A DNA stretch of 64,000 nucleotides from Silene conica. Lineage: Eukaryota > Streptophyta > Magnoliopsida > Caryophyllales > Caryophyllaceae. A model generated the notes under the pieces. That model did no database searches. It had not been told where the DNA came from and saw only the letters and a list, made by a program, of their open reading frames with translations. The DNA lies in NCBI GenBank assembly GCA_029255685.2, contig CM055312.2, positions 82,342,369-82,406,368 on the forward strand, given 5' to 3'. Positions 49,429-61,507 of the stretch are shown here, piece by piece. The position numbers and the translations under genes were made by a program. Each line of letters opens with the position of its first letter. Position 1 is the first letter of the stretch.

Positions 49429-50590
49429 ACAAATTAATTTTTAACGGGATGTTTGCATATAAGATATGTTTGGTCAAAAGGTGAAATTCCTGGTGCACTA
49501 ATTTAATTATAGCTGTTAGTAATGATGATAATATTTGGATTACTTATGATAACATTAATGAATAAGGTATATAAGAAAAAACAATAAACGACTAAAAAAA
49601 AGATTAAATAACTAATAATGAGTAATTTGGAAAGTTATTGTCTTTTGATGAATTGCTTACGAAACATATTTATGGAATGATTATTTAGCGAATCTCGGTA
49701 TATGACTCGGTCTGTAACAATATTTATGGAATGAAAATATATGACTTGAAATAATGCAAAATCCGATACTGTGCATATTACGCAGAGATTTTATGAAATC
49801 ATGACCTAATTTTTTTAGTAAACTTTTCAAACGAAAATCATAATTGTTTTACAAAATTACGTATACAAAACTTGCCTTCTAATAAAATCTATGTTATCAT
49901 TATAATAATAATAATAAATAAATAATAATATTATAATATTTAGGGAATCTCGGTACCTAACAATATTTATTTATGGAATGATTATAATAATAATAATAAT
50001 AATATTATTATAATATTATATACATAAAAATATATGACTTGGCATAAATTAAGGGTTCTCATTGGCCTACGAAACTGATTTTTGTGAGGGTGAATGTGAG
50101 TGCGCGAAAAAGTGAATGGTGGAATATTATTGCGCCACGTATGCAGTTATACATTTTGCTTTTATAATAATAATGATTAGCAACCAATCACAAGTTACAT
50201 GGAATCAACGCGGAGTAATTTCAGTTACATATTTCACTAAAAAACTATTTTTCGTATTATAGTTTGTTTTCAACAACTTTTTATATATTAAAAAATAAAT
50301 ATGATTCAATTTTATTTTGGAACACAAAATTTGATAGGATAGTTTCTCATCTGACATTATCAATTCATTTTTATTCGTAACAATCTGTTATTATTTACTA
50401 ATAAGTGTCGTGGACACAATGTCAAACATCTGGTAGCCCATATAGGTGATAATATTAATAATAGCTATTTTTTTTGCATGTTTAGATTGTTTTTTTATAT
50501 GTGAAAAAAATGTGTATTTAATCACATTACAATAGAAAGGAGAGAGAGTTGAACCTGGAACACATTGTCTATATTCTATAATACTTCTCT
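49429..50590. other. AT-rich intergenic sequence
   Basis: No gene is seen. (AAT)n runs occur at about 49900-49930 and 49985-50015. Confidence 0.5.
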
Positions 50591-50597
50591 TTTAGTG

Positions 50598-50836
50598 CGT
50601 GTTTGACCTAACTTTTCAAAGTGTTTATAGACTTAAAAACACCTCTTGGCCACACACATCATTTATTTAAAAGTTAAAAATAATTTCTCAAAAACTCAAA
50701 TACCCTCTTTTTGCTCATAAAACTATAAGCTATAATCTGGTTTTTCTGATTTTAGAAAATTACTTTTAAAAAATTAAGATTTAAAAACAAAAACCCATTT
50801 TTAACAAGGCTACTTAGAGCATGTTTGCCCTAAATT
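50598..50836. mobile_element. MITE-like repeat, copy 2
   Basis: Related to 46322-46557 in inverted orientation. The edges are GTGCGTGTTTGACC and, inverted, AGCATGTTTGCCC. Confidence 0.6.
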
Positions 50837-50924
50837 GTTAACAATGAGTTTTGACTTATGAGTGAAAATTAAGTAGCCATAGATAGTTCATAAATTCTCA
50901 TTTCAAACCGTTATTATCAGTCTT

Positions 50925-51070
50925 AAGCGTAAGACGAGTCAAATACATACCAGATCACCCCTTTATCACCTAGAAAACGGTAAATTTTTTGCTTTAATAC
51001 CACACCTGGTAATATTTAACCTGTTTTAAATTTAAGACGAATAATACCCGTCTTAAGCAAGATTTACTGT
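50925..51070. mobile_element. GTCTTAAG-type MITE, copy 1
   Basis: The edges have GTCTTAAGCGTAAGACGAG and CCCGTCTTAAGCAAGATTTA. It shares the words ATCACC, TTTATCA and GGTAATATT in order with the element at 51556. Related edges occur at 26970-27066. Confidence 0.55.
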
Positions 51071-51555
51071 AGCTCACTTTGACGGGTGACGCCTGGTCCT
51101 GTTGACAAGTGTGTTGGGGCATATTATTACACAAGTTAAGCTTAAACTTTAGACTATAGAAGTGAATCTATTTCTGACAATGAAAAGAAAGGGTAGATTA
51201 TTAGCCGTATAAAAATGGTGGCCCTTAATGGTGCATACATATTGAGCTGTTGTTGTGTCTACCTAGCTCCAAATATGATCGTCCAAATGTGGTTGATTAG
51301 AGTATAGTTTGTAGCATATTGACGAATATCCACCCTAACTTCTGTAGTAATCAACTTCCTTACTATCTTGAGTCACAATACTTGGTCGGGGACTTGACTA
51401 TTCTTCTTGTTAGTAGCTACGCCTAGCTATTTTATTCCTATTTTTAATACAACCAAACATCCATTATTTTACACACAAATGTTGTTACTCCTAATTAGAA
51501 CTACTATCATGAAACTGAGTGTTAGATTAACAAATGAAACACATAAATGTTAACA
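51071..51555. other. Intergenic sequence
   Basis: No gene or repeat was recognised between the two related MITEs. Confidence 0.5.
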
Positions 51556-51756
51556 CGAGATGGGTATTATCCGTCTTAAAATTTAAAATTAGTGATATAT
51601 ATACATATCAAATCACCTTATTTATCAACTAAAAAATGTCAAATGTTGTCTTTATCACCATAATGACACTATGTGGTAATATTATTTGACCTATCTAGCG
51701 TCTTAACTCTTAAGCATAAGACTGATAGTACCGTCTTAATTAAGCAAGATTTACAA
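51556..51756. mobile_element. GTCTTAAG-type MITE, copy 2
   Basis: It has a GGGTATTATCCGTCTTAAA edge at the left and ACCGTCTTAATTAAGCAAGA at the right, with an interior homologous to the copy at 50925. It lies directly upstream of the chromovirus fragment. Confidence 0.55.
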
Positions 51757-51763
51757 GGAAGAT

Positions 51764-53165
51764 CCTGATTTTGCAGAGGAGTGGATAAGTCAAATGAAGG
51801 GAAATAAGGTTTAGGGGAGTAAGTACAATTTACATGAGGGATTCCTGTTCAATGGGAACAAACTGTGTGTACCTAGAAGCTCTTACAGGAATTTACTAAT
51901 TAAGGAAGTCCACGGTGGAGGACTAGGAGGGCATTTTGGAGTTCAGAAGACTTATGAGGTCCTGCAGGAGCAATTCTTCTGGCCAAAAATGTTGGGAGAT
52001 GTTCAGATAGTGCTGAGAAGGTGTGCTGTTTGTCAGAAGGCTAAGAGTTCATTCCAAGGGGGTGCCTATACACCATTACCAGTGCCAGAGAGGCCTTGGG
52101 AAGATGTCAACATGGATTTTATAGTTGCATTGCCTAGGACACAAAGAGGAAAAGATTTTGTGATGGTAGTAGTTGACAGATTCAGTAAAATGAGTCACTT
52201 TAATATTGCAGAGCTCTATTTGAGAGAAATTGTCAAACTACATGGGATTCCTAAGACAATTGTCACAAATATGGACACTAAATTCATGAGTTATTTTTGG
52301 AGGTCCTTATGGAAACTGATGGGAACTAAGTTATTGTTCAGTACAACTTATCATCCTCAGACTGATGGCCAAACCGAGGTGACAAACAAAACATTGGGGA
52401 GGATTCTGAGGTGCATTGTTAGCAAGTCATTAAAAGATTGGGATTTGAAACTTGCTCATGCTGAATTTGCATTCAACAGGTCACCTTCAACTACAACAGG
52501 TCATAGTCCATTTGAAATTGTTTATGGGGTCAATCCTTTATTACCCTTAGACATTTCAAGCATTCTAAAAGAAAAAAATCAATTTTGAGGCAAGAACTAG
52601 GGCAGAACAGATGATGAAGTTACATGCAGTGGTGAAAAGAGAGATATAGAAGGCTAATGAGAGGTATAGCAAGCAGGCTAGGGTTTCTAAGGGGAAGAAA
52701 AGTTTCAATGTGGGGGATTTAGTGTGGGTGAACCTGAGGAAGGAGAGATTTCCATCCAGAAGAAAGAACAAGCTGATGCCAAGGGCAGATAGACCCTTTG
52801 AAATCACAGAAAATGGGGGAAAATGCTTACAGAGTGGAATTACCAGGGGAGTACAATGTCCATGGAACATTCAATATTGGTGATCTAAGTCCTTACTATG
52901 AACCAGAAGAAGATGGGGAGCTGAGCTTGAGGTCAAGCTCTTTTCAACCAAGGGAGATTGTAGTATGAACTCAGCAGCAGGTCAATCAAGAATTAGAGTC
53001 CAACATTGATACAACAACACAGAACAACAACAACACAGGTGTATTATCTCAGGCAAACAATTTAGATTTTGATCAAGCAAGTCAGTCCATTTCAAGTCTA
53101 ATGTCCAAGGATTCTACCAGCCCATTTACAAATAAAATTTGCCCACTTTTACCCACAAAAACAAA
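51764..53165 (+). pseudogene. Chromovirus pol fragment (integrase to C terminus), CRM/Galadriel-like
   Basis: An integrase HHCC zinc region (EVHGGGLGGHFG.., RRCAVCQKAK) lies at about 51907-52046, followed by MDFIVALPRTQRGKD and HPQTDGQTEVTNKT. The frame has a TAG near 51811. The usual block after DRFSKM.HF is missing, so the sequence jumps to AELYLREIV. The second catalytic Asp, normally SDRD, is TNMD. After 52588 the frame shifts and shows FNVGDLVWVNLRKERFPS and LPGEYNVHGTFNIGDLSPYY, the C-terminal part of this group. Gag, protease, RT and RNase H are absent. The clade is inferred from the overall wording of these blocks. Confidence 0.85.
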
Positions 53166-54160
53166 CCAGTCACAACAAAAACAACCACATTCCTGAACCC
53201 TGCAGCAAGGTTTTCTCAACCAATGTTGAACCAATTCACCCCACCAAAGCCAAGTCCAGCCAGTCACAGAATAACCACCAGCCACCCAAAGGGTTGTGTG
53301 GTTCCAACCTTAATTAATGTGATCAATCCCAGCCCCAAAAAAATAAGAGCCAACAAAGTCAAGAACAACCAGCCATAGTTTATAGATTGCAGTTTAAAAT
53401 GTTACCAGTCACATGTGAGTTTCTTTTCCATAATTAGACCAACATTGAGGAGTACTAAGTCAAGGCATCCTTACCTTATTTTCAACAACCAACTATGGTC
53501 CCAAATACCACCTCCACAAGAGCCAAGAAGAGCATTTAATGTCCAGAGAAAACAACCACAAAACTGTCATTTTCAGCCTGCAATACTTTTTGTTTTTCTG
53601 TCTGTTTTGTTCTTTCACCCTGCCAGAGTTGTTTTTACCCTACTTCCCGTTATAAAATAGCTTAATTATCTTTGTCTACTAGTTAGGATTGATCCTAGCC
53701 CTTGGATTGAGGTCTTTCTCAAAGGATTAGGTCATTTATCTGCCTATATAAGGCCTGTCTTTCACAATGTATTGCTCAGACCTTATTAATATTAAAAATT
53801 GTTTGCTTGAGTATATTTTTGTGCTTTTAAATCTTAACTTAACTTGAGCTTTGCTTAGTTAAGTAAGTGAGACTTAATTTTAGTCTTGTGCATTGCTTAG
53901 ATTACAGATTAAGGATATGTGCAGTATTTGTCAGAGAGTTCTGTGCTTAGCTTGAGCTCTGATAATTTCTGTGTTGAAAGTAGTTTAATTACTGTGCTCT
54001 GCTTGTATTAAACTCATTTTCAAAACCCTAAACTAACCTGTTTAAGTCTCTGTGCATTGCTTGAGATTAAATGAGTTAAGTATATCTTAATCTACCTCAC
54101 ATTCCAGTTTTCAATCCTTAGCTGGCTTATTTGTGTGAACCCCCCCACAGCTTACACTGC
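53166..54160 (+). mobile_element. Probable 3' LTR or untranslated region of the chromovirus fragment
   Basis: No gene is seen. A TATATAAG box at 53745-53752, followed about 45 bp later by TTATTAATATTAAAAATTG, resembles an LTR promoter and R region. The LTR edges were not found. Confidence 0.4.
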
Positions 54161-56258
54161 AGCCTATATGCAAAAATTCTGAGATTTTAAAATTTTTGAC
54201 TTACATTTTAATTTTTTAGGTGTTAAAATCACAATTTATGTATTATTTTTGAGTTGTACATATAAGCTCAAATCTTTTGCTATAAAGCTTAAAATCTATG
54301 CTACCAATGTATACAACTGATTGTATAATCTACTAATTGATTTTTATGTCTCATATTAGTTTGCATTAGACCCAGCTGATGATGGTCAGTTGTTAACCTC
54401 TAGATAAGAAATATAAACAAAGTGAAGGATTCTATATTCATTTGGCAAACCGTACATCTGCCTCACCTCACTCCAACTCATGACTCTGCCTTTTTTCACT
54501 ATCTAATTCTCTCTCTTCAGTTTTCCTCTAATATAACTTACTTTGCCGCCTAAGTGAAATCTATTCGATGTTCACTATATCAGTCACCTTCAACATTAGA
54601 ATCAATAAATTACCTCCTTGATGCTTTTACAACTTCATCAAGTTTCTTTGGATGAATACTTATATTGCTCATTTAATTACTATAGTGCTCAACACAGGAG
54701 AAATAATCAAATGAAAAAGTTATTTTTTTCTCCGTAGGAATGTTATTTCGGGTATTTATTGTTGCATTTTTTTTAAAAAAAAATTGTTTTCATTATTTCT
54801 ATATAATTTATGTATTTTTTTTTTCTTTTTTTGGATTGTTAAATTCAATATAAATTATATATTCAAAATATACTGCCTTTAATTTTCACTAAGTTTTTTT
54901 AACTTTCTTTTCAGATTTTCTATTTTTATTTTTGTTGTGTATGTTTGTTGTAGAATTTAAATTTGTAATTAAAAAAATTGGTAACTTTCCATATCTGATA
55001 TTACTTTGCTAATAGAGTACTTTATTGGTTCACTAATTTTTGTAAAAGTTAATATTTGAAGAAATTATACAATCAATAATACTCTTTATATGACGAATAA
55101 TAGCAGTATCTCAATGTAGTTCTCTAGGTTATTTACTTGTTCATTTCTTTGAAATAAAAGTTAATCAAATCTAATTATTTTTTAAAACAAATTAATTTTA
55201 ATGATTTTTGAGTTTATCAAATTAAGAAAGAAGAAATTGTTGAATATATCTCTATAAAAGGAATATAATTTACCTCATTATTATTGGTTCCTTGAAATAA
55301 GGAAAGAAATCACCCACTAACTTTTAGTTTGATTTAATTTCCCTCTTTCCTAAATTCAGAATTTTCATTCCTAATTACGTAATCGATTGGGGTATTACAT
55401 TTCGTCATTGTCAAAATAAAATAAGATACAATCAAATTATTTTTCATCGAATTTAAATAACATACACAACGTTTCAATAATATACGATATAAAACGGTCC
55501 AAAAATTAAATCCGAAACACAAAAAATTACAAACACGAAAAATAATTACAGTCCAAATTACATTCTCCAATTTTCCAATCAAATCAAATACAAATTAAGA
55601 TATCAAACAAAATAAGATACTGTAAAATACGATATACAACGGTCCAATATATATCAAAATGCTTACATTTCGCCAATGTCGTAATAAAAATCCCGTATAT
55701 TAGAAAAAATAAACTGGAAATCAGCACAAAAAATAAACAAACGGAATTCCAACCTAAATAACCCAAAGTTAACTAAAAATTATTCAGGTGGAGATATTAT
55801 GTTTATTAATCAGGTTGCATATTAATGATTAATGATAATACTAATGATAATACTAATACTAATAAAATACTGGAAATAAGCTGAAAATCTGAAAATTATA
55901 ATTTTATTATGCTAAAAAAACTGCAAATTAATCTTATTCATGTGGATCTACTCCTAAGAGATTGAGACGATATTGATATATTCAAATAATTGACAGTTAA
56001 AAGAACACACGAGTAGGTAATAAAAAAACACAGGATCAATATTTATAATAAAAAAAATCCGTTAATTCTAAAACCATAACATATAAAATTTGTCATCTAC
56101 ATTAGTAATGAAATAGGTCGGACTTTATAGCAAACAATGGTCTATTTTAGTAATTGACGATTTATAATAATTTATTTATTTTCTACTTAATTTTTATTTG
56201 AATTATATTTGTATTAATTAGTCACATATTTATGAGTAACCAAATATTTTAAAATAGA
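54161..56258. other. AT-rich intergenic sequence
   Basis: No gene or RNA gene was recognised. The minus-strand open frames at 55334-55766 have no family signature; ACGGTCCAA and TACGATATA words recur there at about 178-bp distance (55484 and 55627), suggesting a weak local duplication. Confidence 0.5.
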
Positions 56259-56290
56259 ACCGTACATTTGTTGTACGGGTATAAAATTAG
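56259..56290 (+). mobile_element. Helitron-like 3' end
   Basis: The hairpin CCGTACATTTGTTGTACGG is followed by GTATAAAATTAG and T. It is a variant of the hairpins at 27919 and 29641. The 5' end is unknown but would lie to the left, in the AT-rich stretch. Confidence 0.45.
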
Positions 56291-56904
56291 TTAATAGAAG
56301 AATATATAGAGAAAATGGGGAAGAGAGTAATTAATTAGCTTTTGATGAACATGGAGGGCCTACGTCAACAAAAAATAACTTCTTACTTAAAATTCAACGG
56401 CCAATCAGATTTCTCTAAATGTTAATCCTTTTATAGAAAGAGGATAATTACAAAAGGATTTTAAGCATTCTCAATCCTCCACGTTATCATATACTCCCTC
56501 CTATTCTAACTATTGTTCCCCTTTGAGCTAGGAGGGCACAAATATTACACAAATTCTTATTTAAGACGGAACTACCCGTCACAAGCTTGCGACGGGCCAA
56601 ATACGCACCGTATTGTAGCAAAACGGGTTTGGATCAGCATTTAATGTTGAGATGACGGGTGCCGCCTATGCTCTGCCACTTTTGTACTTGTATGTACTTT
56701 GCCCCATATTTAATTCTAATTATTAGCAATTAATAATACTATTAATAATAATCAAATATTATATTTCATACAAACAACATACATACATCAGATTACCGCC
56801 AATACTCTTTCAATTTTTACAAATTTTTTGCTTCATTTCATTCCCCTTCCTCATTTCTTCATAAACACATCATAACAACATCATTTCTCTCTCTATTTTT
56901 TTCA

Positions 56905-56910
56905 TATAAA
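56905..56910 (+). promoter_or_regulatory. Candidate TATA box of the FAR1/MULE-type gene
   Basis: TATAAA, 62 bp upstream of the ATG at 56972, in a CT-rich leader context. It is the only good match nearby. Confidence 0.4.
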
Positions 56911-57131
56911 CCACTGAAAAAAAACCCACAAGTTTACGTAAATCATATTACGTAAAAAAAAAATTCGACGAATGATGGACGGGGGTGATATCGGTTTGGT
57001 TACTAATGATACGAGGGAGGGAGATGATACAAGGAATGCAGAGATGACGGATGCGGTTGAAGACGGGTTGCTTACTAACGATATAGACAATACAACTCAA
57101 GAGATTTCGGAACCAAATGGTAGTATGGAAG

Positions 57132-57913
57132 GTATATGTCACTTTTTAAATCTTTGTTAGTGTTTGATATTGGTAGTTTAATCTTTTGTGATAATCATTA
57201 TTTAGTGTTTTTTTTAACATATCAAGCTGGGTGTGGGGTGGTTTTATCGGTTGAAGACGGGTTGCTTACGAAGGTTTCATGTCAGGTTAATGTTGCTATT
57301 CTGGGGTTTTATTATGTGCCCTGGGAAAGTATCGAAATAGTCTGGGCAGATTAAATGTTGTTAGGGGTAGGGTTTATGTGCATCTATAAGAGTACTTTAG
57401 TTAGCACCTGGGGATGCATGTATCTGTGGTAATTTACGAAGTTTTACATGTCAGATACATGTTGCCACTTTAGGGGTTAATGTTCCCCTGGCAAAGTACG
57501 TCAGAGTCTGTTTTAGTTTTAGTTATATTATTATGAAGTTTACATGTCAGGTAAATGTTGCTACTTTTGGGGTTTTATGTGCCCCTTGCAAAGTATGGTA
57601 AAAGTTTATTCAGATCAAATGTTGTTAGTGTCAGTCTTTATGTGCACCTGTAAGGGTACTTTAGTTACCATGTGGGGATGCACGCATGTGTGATCATTTT
57701 GTGTGAGCCCGTAAAATGTCGGGTGTTTGAGGGGATATGTGTCCCTGGCAAGATTGCCTAATCAGCACATTTTTATAAGATGTTCGGTATTTAAGGGGTT
57801 ATGTACCCCTCTTAGAGTGCGTTAGTTACCCCCATGGGGATGCGTGTATGTGCATAAGTTATACTAAAAATATGGCAATTTAGTCTAAGATACTGTGTTG
57901 CTTGTTTCTGCAG
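57132..57913 (+). repeat. Intron 1 of the FAR1/MULE gene, made of repeats
   Basis: About three diverged units share, in order, CATGTCAG.TAAATGTTGC, GGGGTTTTATGTGCCCC.GGCAAAGTA, AAATGTTGTTAG and GTACTTTAGTTA..TGGGGATGCA (units near 57280, 57440 and 57538). A decayed fourth lies at 57715-57860. A copy of a GGTTGAAGACGGGTTGCTTAC word from exon 1 (57057) recurs at 57250. Confidence 0.8.
57348..57494 (+). repeat. 147-bp inverted repeat, left arm
   Basis: It pairs with 60643-60789. By eye about 6 mismatches in 147 and no gaps. The arm lies in intron 1. Confidence 0.9.
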
Positions 57914-58391
57914 ATTTTTCACTATCGCTAGTTGGTAAGGAAGTTGGAACGTGGGAAGAATTGTACGAGATGTACGTCAAGCACTCACAGGCGTTGGGTT
58001 TCAGCGTTAGGAAAGGGACCTCTCGCAGGGTGGATGGCCCCGGCACACCGTTTTTGGAGAGGTACTTTGTGTGCTCCGCTAAAGGGACGCATGGTAATGG
58101 CAGTCGGGCAGTTGAGGAGAGGCTGGCAGATGTGGCCAATAAGCAGAAGAGGAATGCAGCGGTTAGTCGATGCAAATGCAAAGCGGGTGTGCGGTCACAT
58201 GTGAACGATAAGGGCAAGTGGGAGGTTCTGCAGCACATAGTTGAACACAACCATGAATTCACCCCTATTCAGTGGCAGGAGCACCATCGGTCAGAGAGGC
58301 GCATTACTGATGCGGAGGGGGATGCTATAAGGGCAATGACAGAAGCCTTTGTTGCCCCTACCGTTCAGTACAGGGTCGCGGCTGCTGTAGC

Positions 58392-58411
58392 GGGGGGGGG
58401 GGGGGGGGGGG
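58392..58411 (+). repeat. G20 homopolymer within exon 2
   Basis: Twenty G encode six glycines between the FAR1 and DDE regions; the frame is kept on both sides. Length is likely to vary or to be misread. Confidence 0.9.
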
Positions 58412-60205
58412 AAGTATTTGTGGGGCACACGAGGCGGGATCACATCAACTACGTGCATAGGCTGAAAGCGAAAGCTATAGAGGGGGGTGATGCAGCAACG
58501 CTAATCAACATGTTGATAGCACGGCAGGCCGAGGACCCTGGGTTCTTTTTCAGGGTGCAGTTCGGCGAAGATGACCGCCTATGTCACCTGTTTTGGTGCG
58601 ACGCCATGATGCGGGAGGACTACCGGCTGTACCATGATGTTGTCATCTTCGACACTACGTATCGCACTAATAGGTACAACTTGATATGTGGTGCGTTTGT
58701 TGGCGTCAATAATCATTGGTCTAACGTCATGTTCGGTTGTGCTTTCCTATCTGATGAGACCGAAGAATCGTTTGAGTGGTTATTCAACGCCTTCAACGAA
58801 GCTATGGGTGACGATTTGCGACCTGTATCCATATTTACTGACCAAGATCAAGCAATGTCAAATGCCATAGACAAGGTACGTAATGTTGATAGTCATTTGC
58901 ACAGTTGGCATATACGATACATTCAAAGTGTTTTGTGTATACATTGTTTACCTTATAAGTTGGTACCACAAAACCTATAAATGTGTATATCTGGTCGGGG
59001 GTGTACATACTGCCATATTATGGTGACATTTTCTTCTGTTTTTGACGCAGATTTATCCACAAAGTAGGCAATGCTAGTGGCATATCCAACAGAACGCCAT
59101 CTCTCACTTCGGGTCTTTGAAGCATGATAGGGTTTTCCAGGACTTGTTCAATAAATGTCTTTGCGGGTGTTACAGTGAGGAGGAGTTCGAAGAATGTTGG
59201 CAGGAAATGATGTCGAAGTATGATCTCGGGGAGAACTTGTGGTTCAAGAGATTGTATGGGCTGCGCTTCAAATGGTGCACCGCGCTGAACAATACCTATT
59301 TCTCTGTTGGAATTCTGTCATCCCAAAGGAGCGAAAGCACGAACCATGCAATGGGGTTCCACGCCTCTAAGAATACGTCCGTCACGGAGTTCTATGGGAT
59401 ATATGGAACGACGGTCCGTAGATGGAGGGGGGAGGAGGAGCGAAAGGAATTCAATTGTATTCGAACAACGCCGACGTCGGTCTTCCCGCTAGTTAACCTT
59501 CTGCAGCATGCATCTCAGATTTACACAGTGCAACTGTTCCGCGTATTCGAGAGAGAGTTCAGCTTAGCGATGGGAACAAGGGCTGCAATCATTCATGCTG
59601 AGGATTCCACGCTTGTGTACAAAGTCGCGACGGGGGCGATTGAGGGCAAAGGTCACCATGTTACGTACGATTGTCGTAGCATGTTGGCGGAATGTACATG
59701 TAGGAAGTACCAAGTTGTGGGGGTGATATGTTGTCATATTATACGGGTGTTCCACATGCACTCCGTACCGGAGATCCCTGATGTGTACATTGTTCGCAGG
59801 TGGACCAAATTTGCGAAGAAGGACGTTTGGGAGCGTATTCTGCCTGCGGACTTGCGCCGATCAACGGCTAATGAGGCTATTAACTGGCGTCGGTCCATGT
59901 TAACAAAACTGAACAATCTGATAACAAAGAGTCAGTTGTTGGGAGAGGCCAGAGAATTGTTGGAGAAGTACACCGACATTGCTGCGGATGAAATTGGCAA
60001 ACTTCTGCAGAAAATGGCGCTAGGGGAGACGTCCATTCAGGAAAGGGACGATGTCCCCACTATTCTTGACCCTATCCGCGTCAGGACAAAGGGGAGGAGT
60101 CAAAGGAAGAAAAGGAAGGTCGGCAAGAGACAGGCAGTGAACAACTCAAGTGGGAGCGTCCAAGCTTCTCAGGACGAATACACGCCCATCCCGCGCCTGC
60201 TTTGA

Positions 60206-60642
60206 CTGACTGAGTATTGGTCTCGTTTTGGGAAGGGGAATGCGAATCTTTTTGTTTTGTGGGTGGTTTTCCCAGTAATGTCGCCACTCAGACCTCCAGG
60301 GCGAGTGCTCAAGATGATCCGACATGTTTTGCAAAATGAGCAATCAGTACGTAACCCGTTTTGTGTCACCAATATGTACGCCCAACGATGTAATATGTTA
60401 GAGCCCTTCTAGTTACAGGGACACATATTACCCGAAAATAAGTACATATTTTCATATTTTCGGTCGTTATCTTTTGGAGAATTTATATATGTATGCCTGA
60501 GTATCAGGGTATGATGGACTTTTAAAAATATCAACATAGTGCCTTGGGTGTGTTATTATATATTCTCCAACTTTTTTTTGTACCCATGCACAGGTGGATA
60601 CATTTCTATTCAAGTCTATTCACATGTGCTAATTAGGCAATC
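60206..60642 (+). other. 3' region of the FAR1/MULE gene
   Basis: Presumed 3' untranslated sequence. No polyadenylation signal was placed with confidence. The minus-strand open frames overlapping 60081-60372 are shadows. The first copy of the 40-bp CCCATGCACAGGTG motif is at 60584. Confidence 0.4.
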
Positions 60643-61090
60643 TTGCCAGGGGCACATTAACCCCTAAAGTGGCAACATTCACCTGACATGTCAAACTTCG
60701 TAAATTACCACAGATACATGCATCCCCAGGTGCTAACTAAAGTACTCTTATAGATGCACATAAACCCTACCCCTAACAATATTTAATCTCCGGTGTTTTT
60801 CCTTTACATCCAACTACGCCATTAGCCCCGGCCTCCCGAAAACATGTCCTGCATTCTTGTACCCATACACGGGTGAATACATTTGTATTTAAGTGTGGGG
60901 ACAACCCATACACAGGTAAATAGATTTTTGTATTCAAGTGTGTTGACGTGTTTTGTCCCCATGCACAGGGGTATACATTTCGATTGTTTTGTCTTAACAA
61001 TGTTCTTGTCGGGTATTTTACATTCAATGGGTGACATATTTGATCAAAAATATTATGTGCCCATGCACAGGTGATCACATTTTGTATGGA
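60584..61090 (+). repeat. Five copies of a roughly 40-bp CCCATGCACAGGTG motif
   Basis: Copies start near 60588, 60861, 60905, 60958 and 61060. Each reads CCCAT(G/A)CAC.GG(T/G)..ATA.ATTT.TATT.AAGT. They are interspersed, not strictly tandem. The open frames on both strands here are by-products. Confidence 0.75.
60643..60789 (-). repeat. 147-bp inverted repeat, right arm
   Basis: Reverse complement of 57348-57494. Beyond its inner end the reverse complement continues GCCCCTGGCAAGATTGCCTAA, which matches the decayed intron unit near 57750 rather than the left arm's own flank. Confidence 0.9.
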
Positions 61091-61354
61091 AGTGCCTTTT
61101 TTTACTTGTTTATTTTGTGGGTAGATGTATTGTGTTACATTTACATGTATATATATGTTACCAACAACACAAGGTGCAAGAATATAGTATAAACAAAAGG
61201 CGCAACACAGGCCTTCAAAACGATTACATTCCGCAAGACGGGGATGAGCCCCCTAACCGATGGTCAATGAAGACCATCCATAGTTTTATGGCAGTCAGGT
61301 GCCAGCTGAAATACAGTTTAATAAGGCAAAACAAAGCCCTCCAAAATGGTACCT

Positions 61355-61371
61355 GGGGGGGGGGGGGGGGG
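61355..61371 (+). repeat. G17 homopolymer
   Basis: Seventeen G after ACCT, about 140 bp beyond the 3' end of the minus-strand pseudogene. Confidence 0.9.
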
Positions 61372-61507
61372 TAGTCCAAAAACATTTATGGACCTACCCA
61401 TTAAATTGTTCACAGAAAAAGCCCTACATCAGGGACCCCAAATATATACATTAAACTAGGCCACTATACCGGCCCCAAAAACTTGTCATGTCCAACAACC
61501 GTCCACA

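Larger units (their letters stand above)
56972..60205 (+). pseudogene. FAR1-related / Mutator-like transposase gene, three exons, one nonsense codon
   Basis: Exons are 56972-57131, 57914-58875 and 59051-60205. Both introns are GT-AG; the phase-1 junction gives GAT and the second is phase 0, for 758 residues. Exon 2 encodes a FAR1 DNA-binding (WRKY-GCM1-like) zinc domain (C.., CKC.., HNH at about 65-150) and the start of the MULE DDE domain (IFDTTYRTNRY, FTDQDQAM). Exon 3 has the SQRSESTNH block, the SWIM zinc finger AECTCRKYQVVGVICCHIIRVF without gaps of note (near residue 588), and a basic tail. The third exon has an in-frame TAG at 59075-59077, in the usual C.WHI block, so full-length protein needs readthrough or reflects decay. 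FRS proteins are domesticated MULE transposases; here the repeats around the gene favour an element still recognisable as a transposon. The alternative is a host FRS pseudogene. Confidence 0.85.

Noticed and set aside
57348..60789. Arms as the true ends of a 3.4-kb MULE
   Set aside because: No flanking 9-11 bp duplication is visible and the in-phase first exon lies outside; kept only as an inverted repeat.
61117..61374. Plus-strand open frame ending in the G17 tract
   Set aside because: No family signature; it lies between convergent genes and ends in homopolymer.
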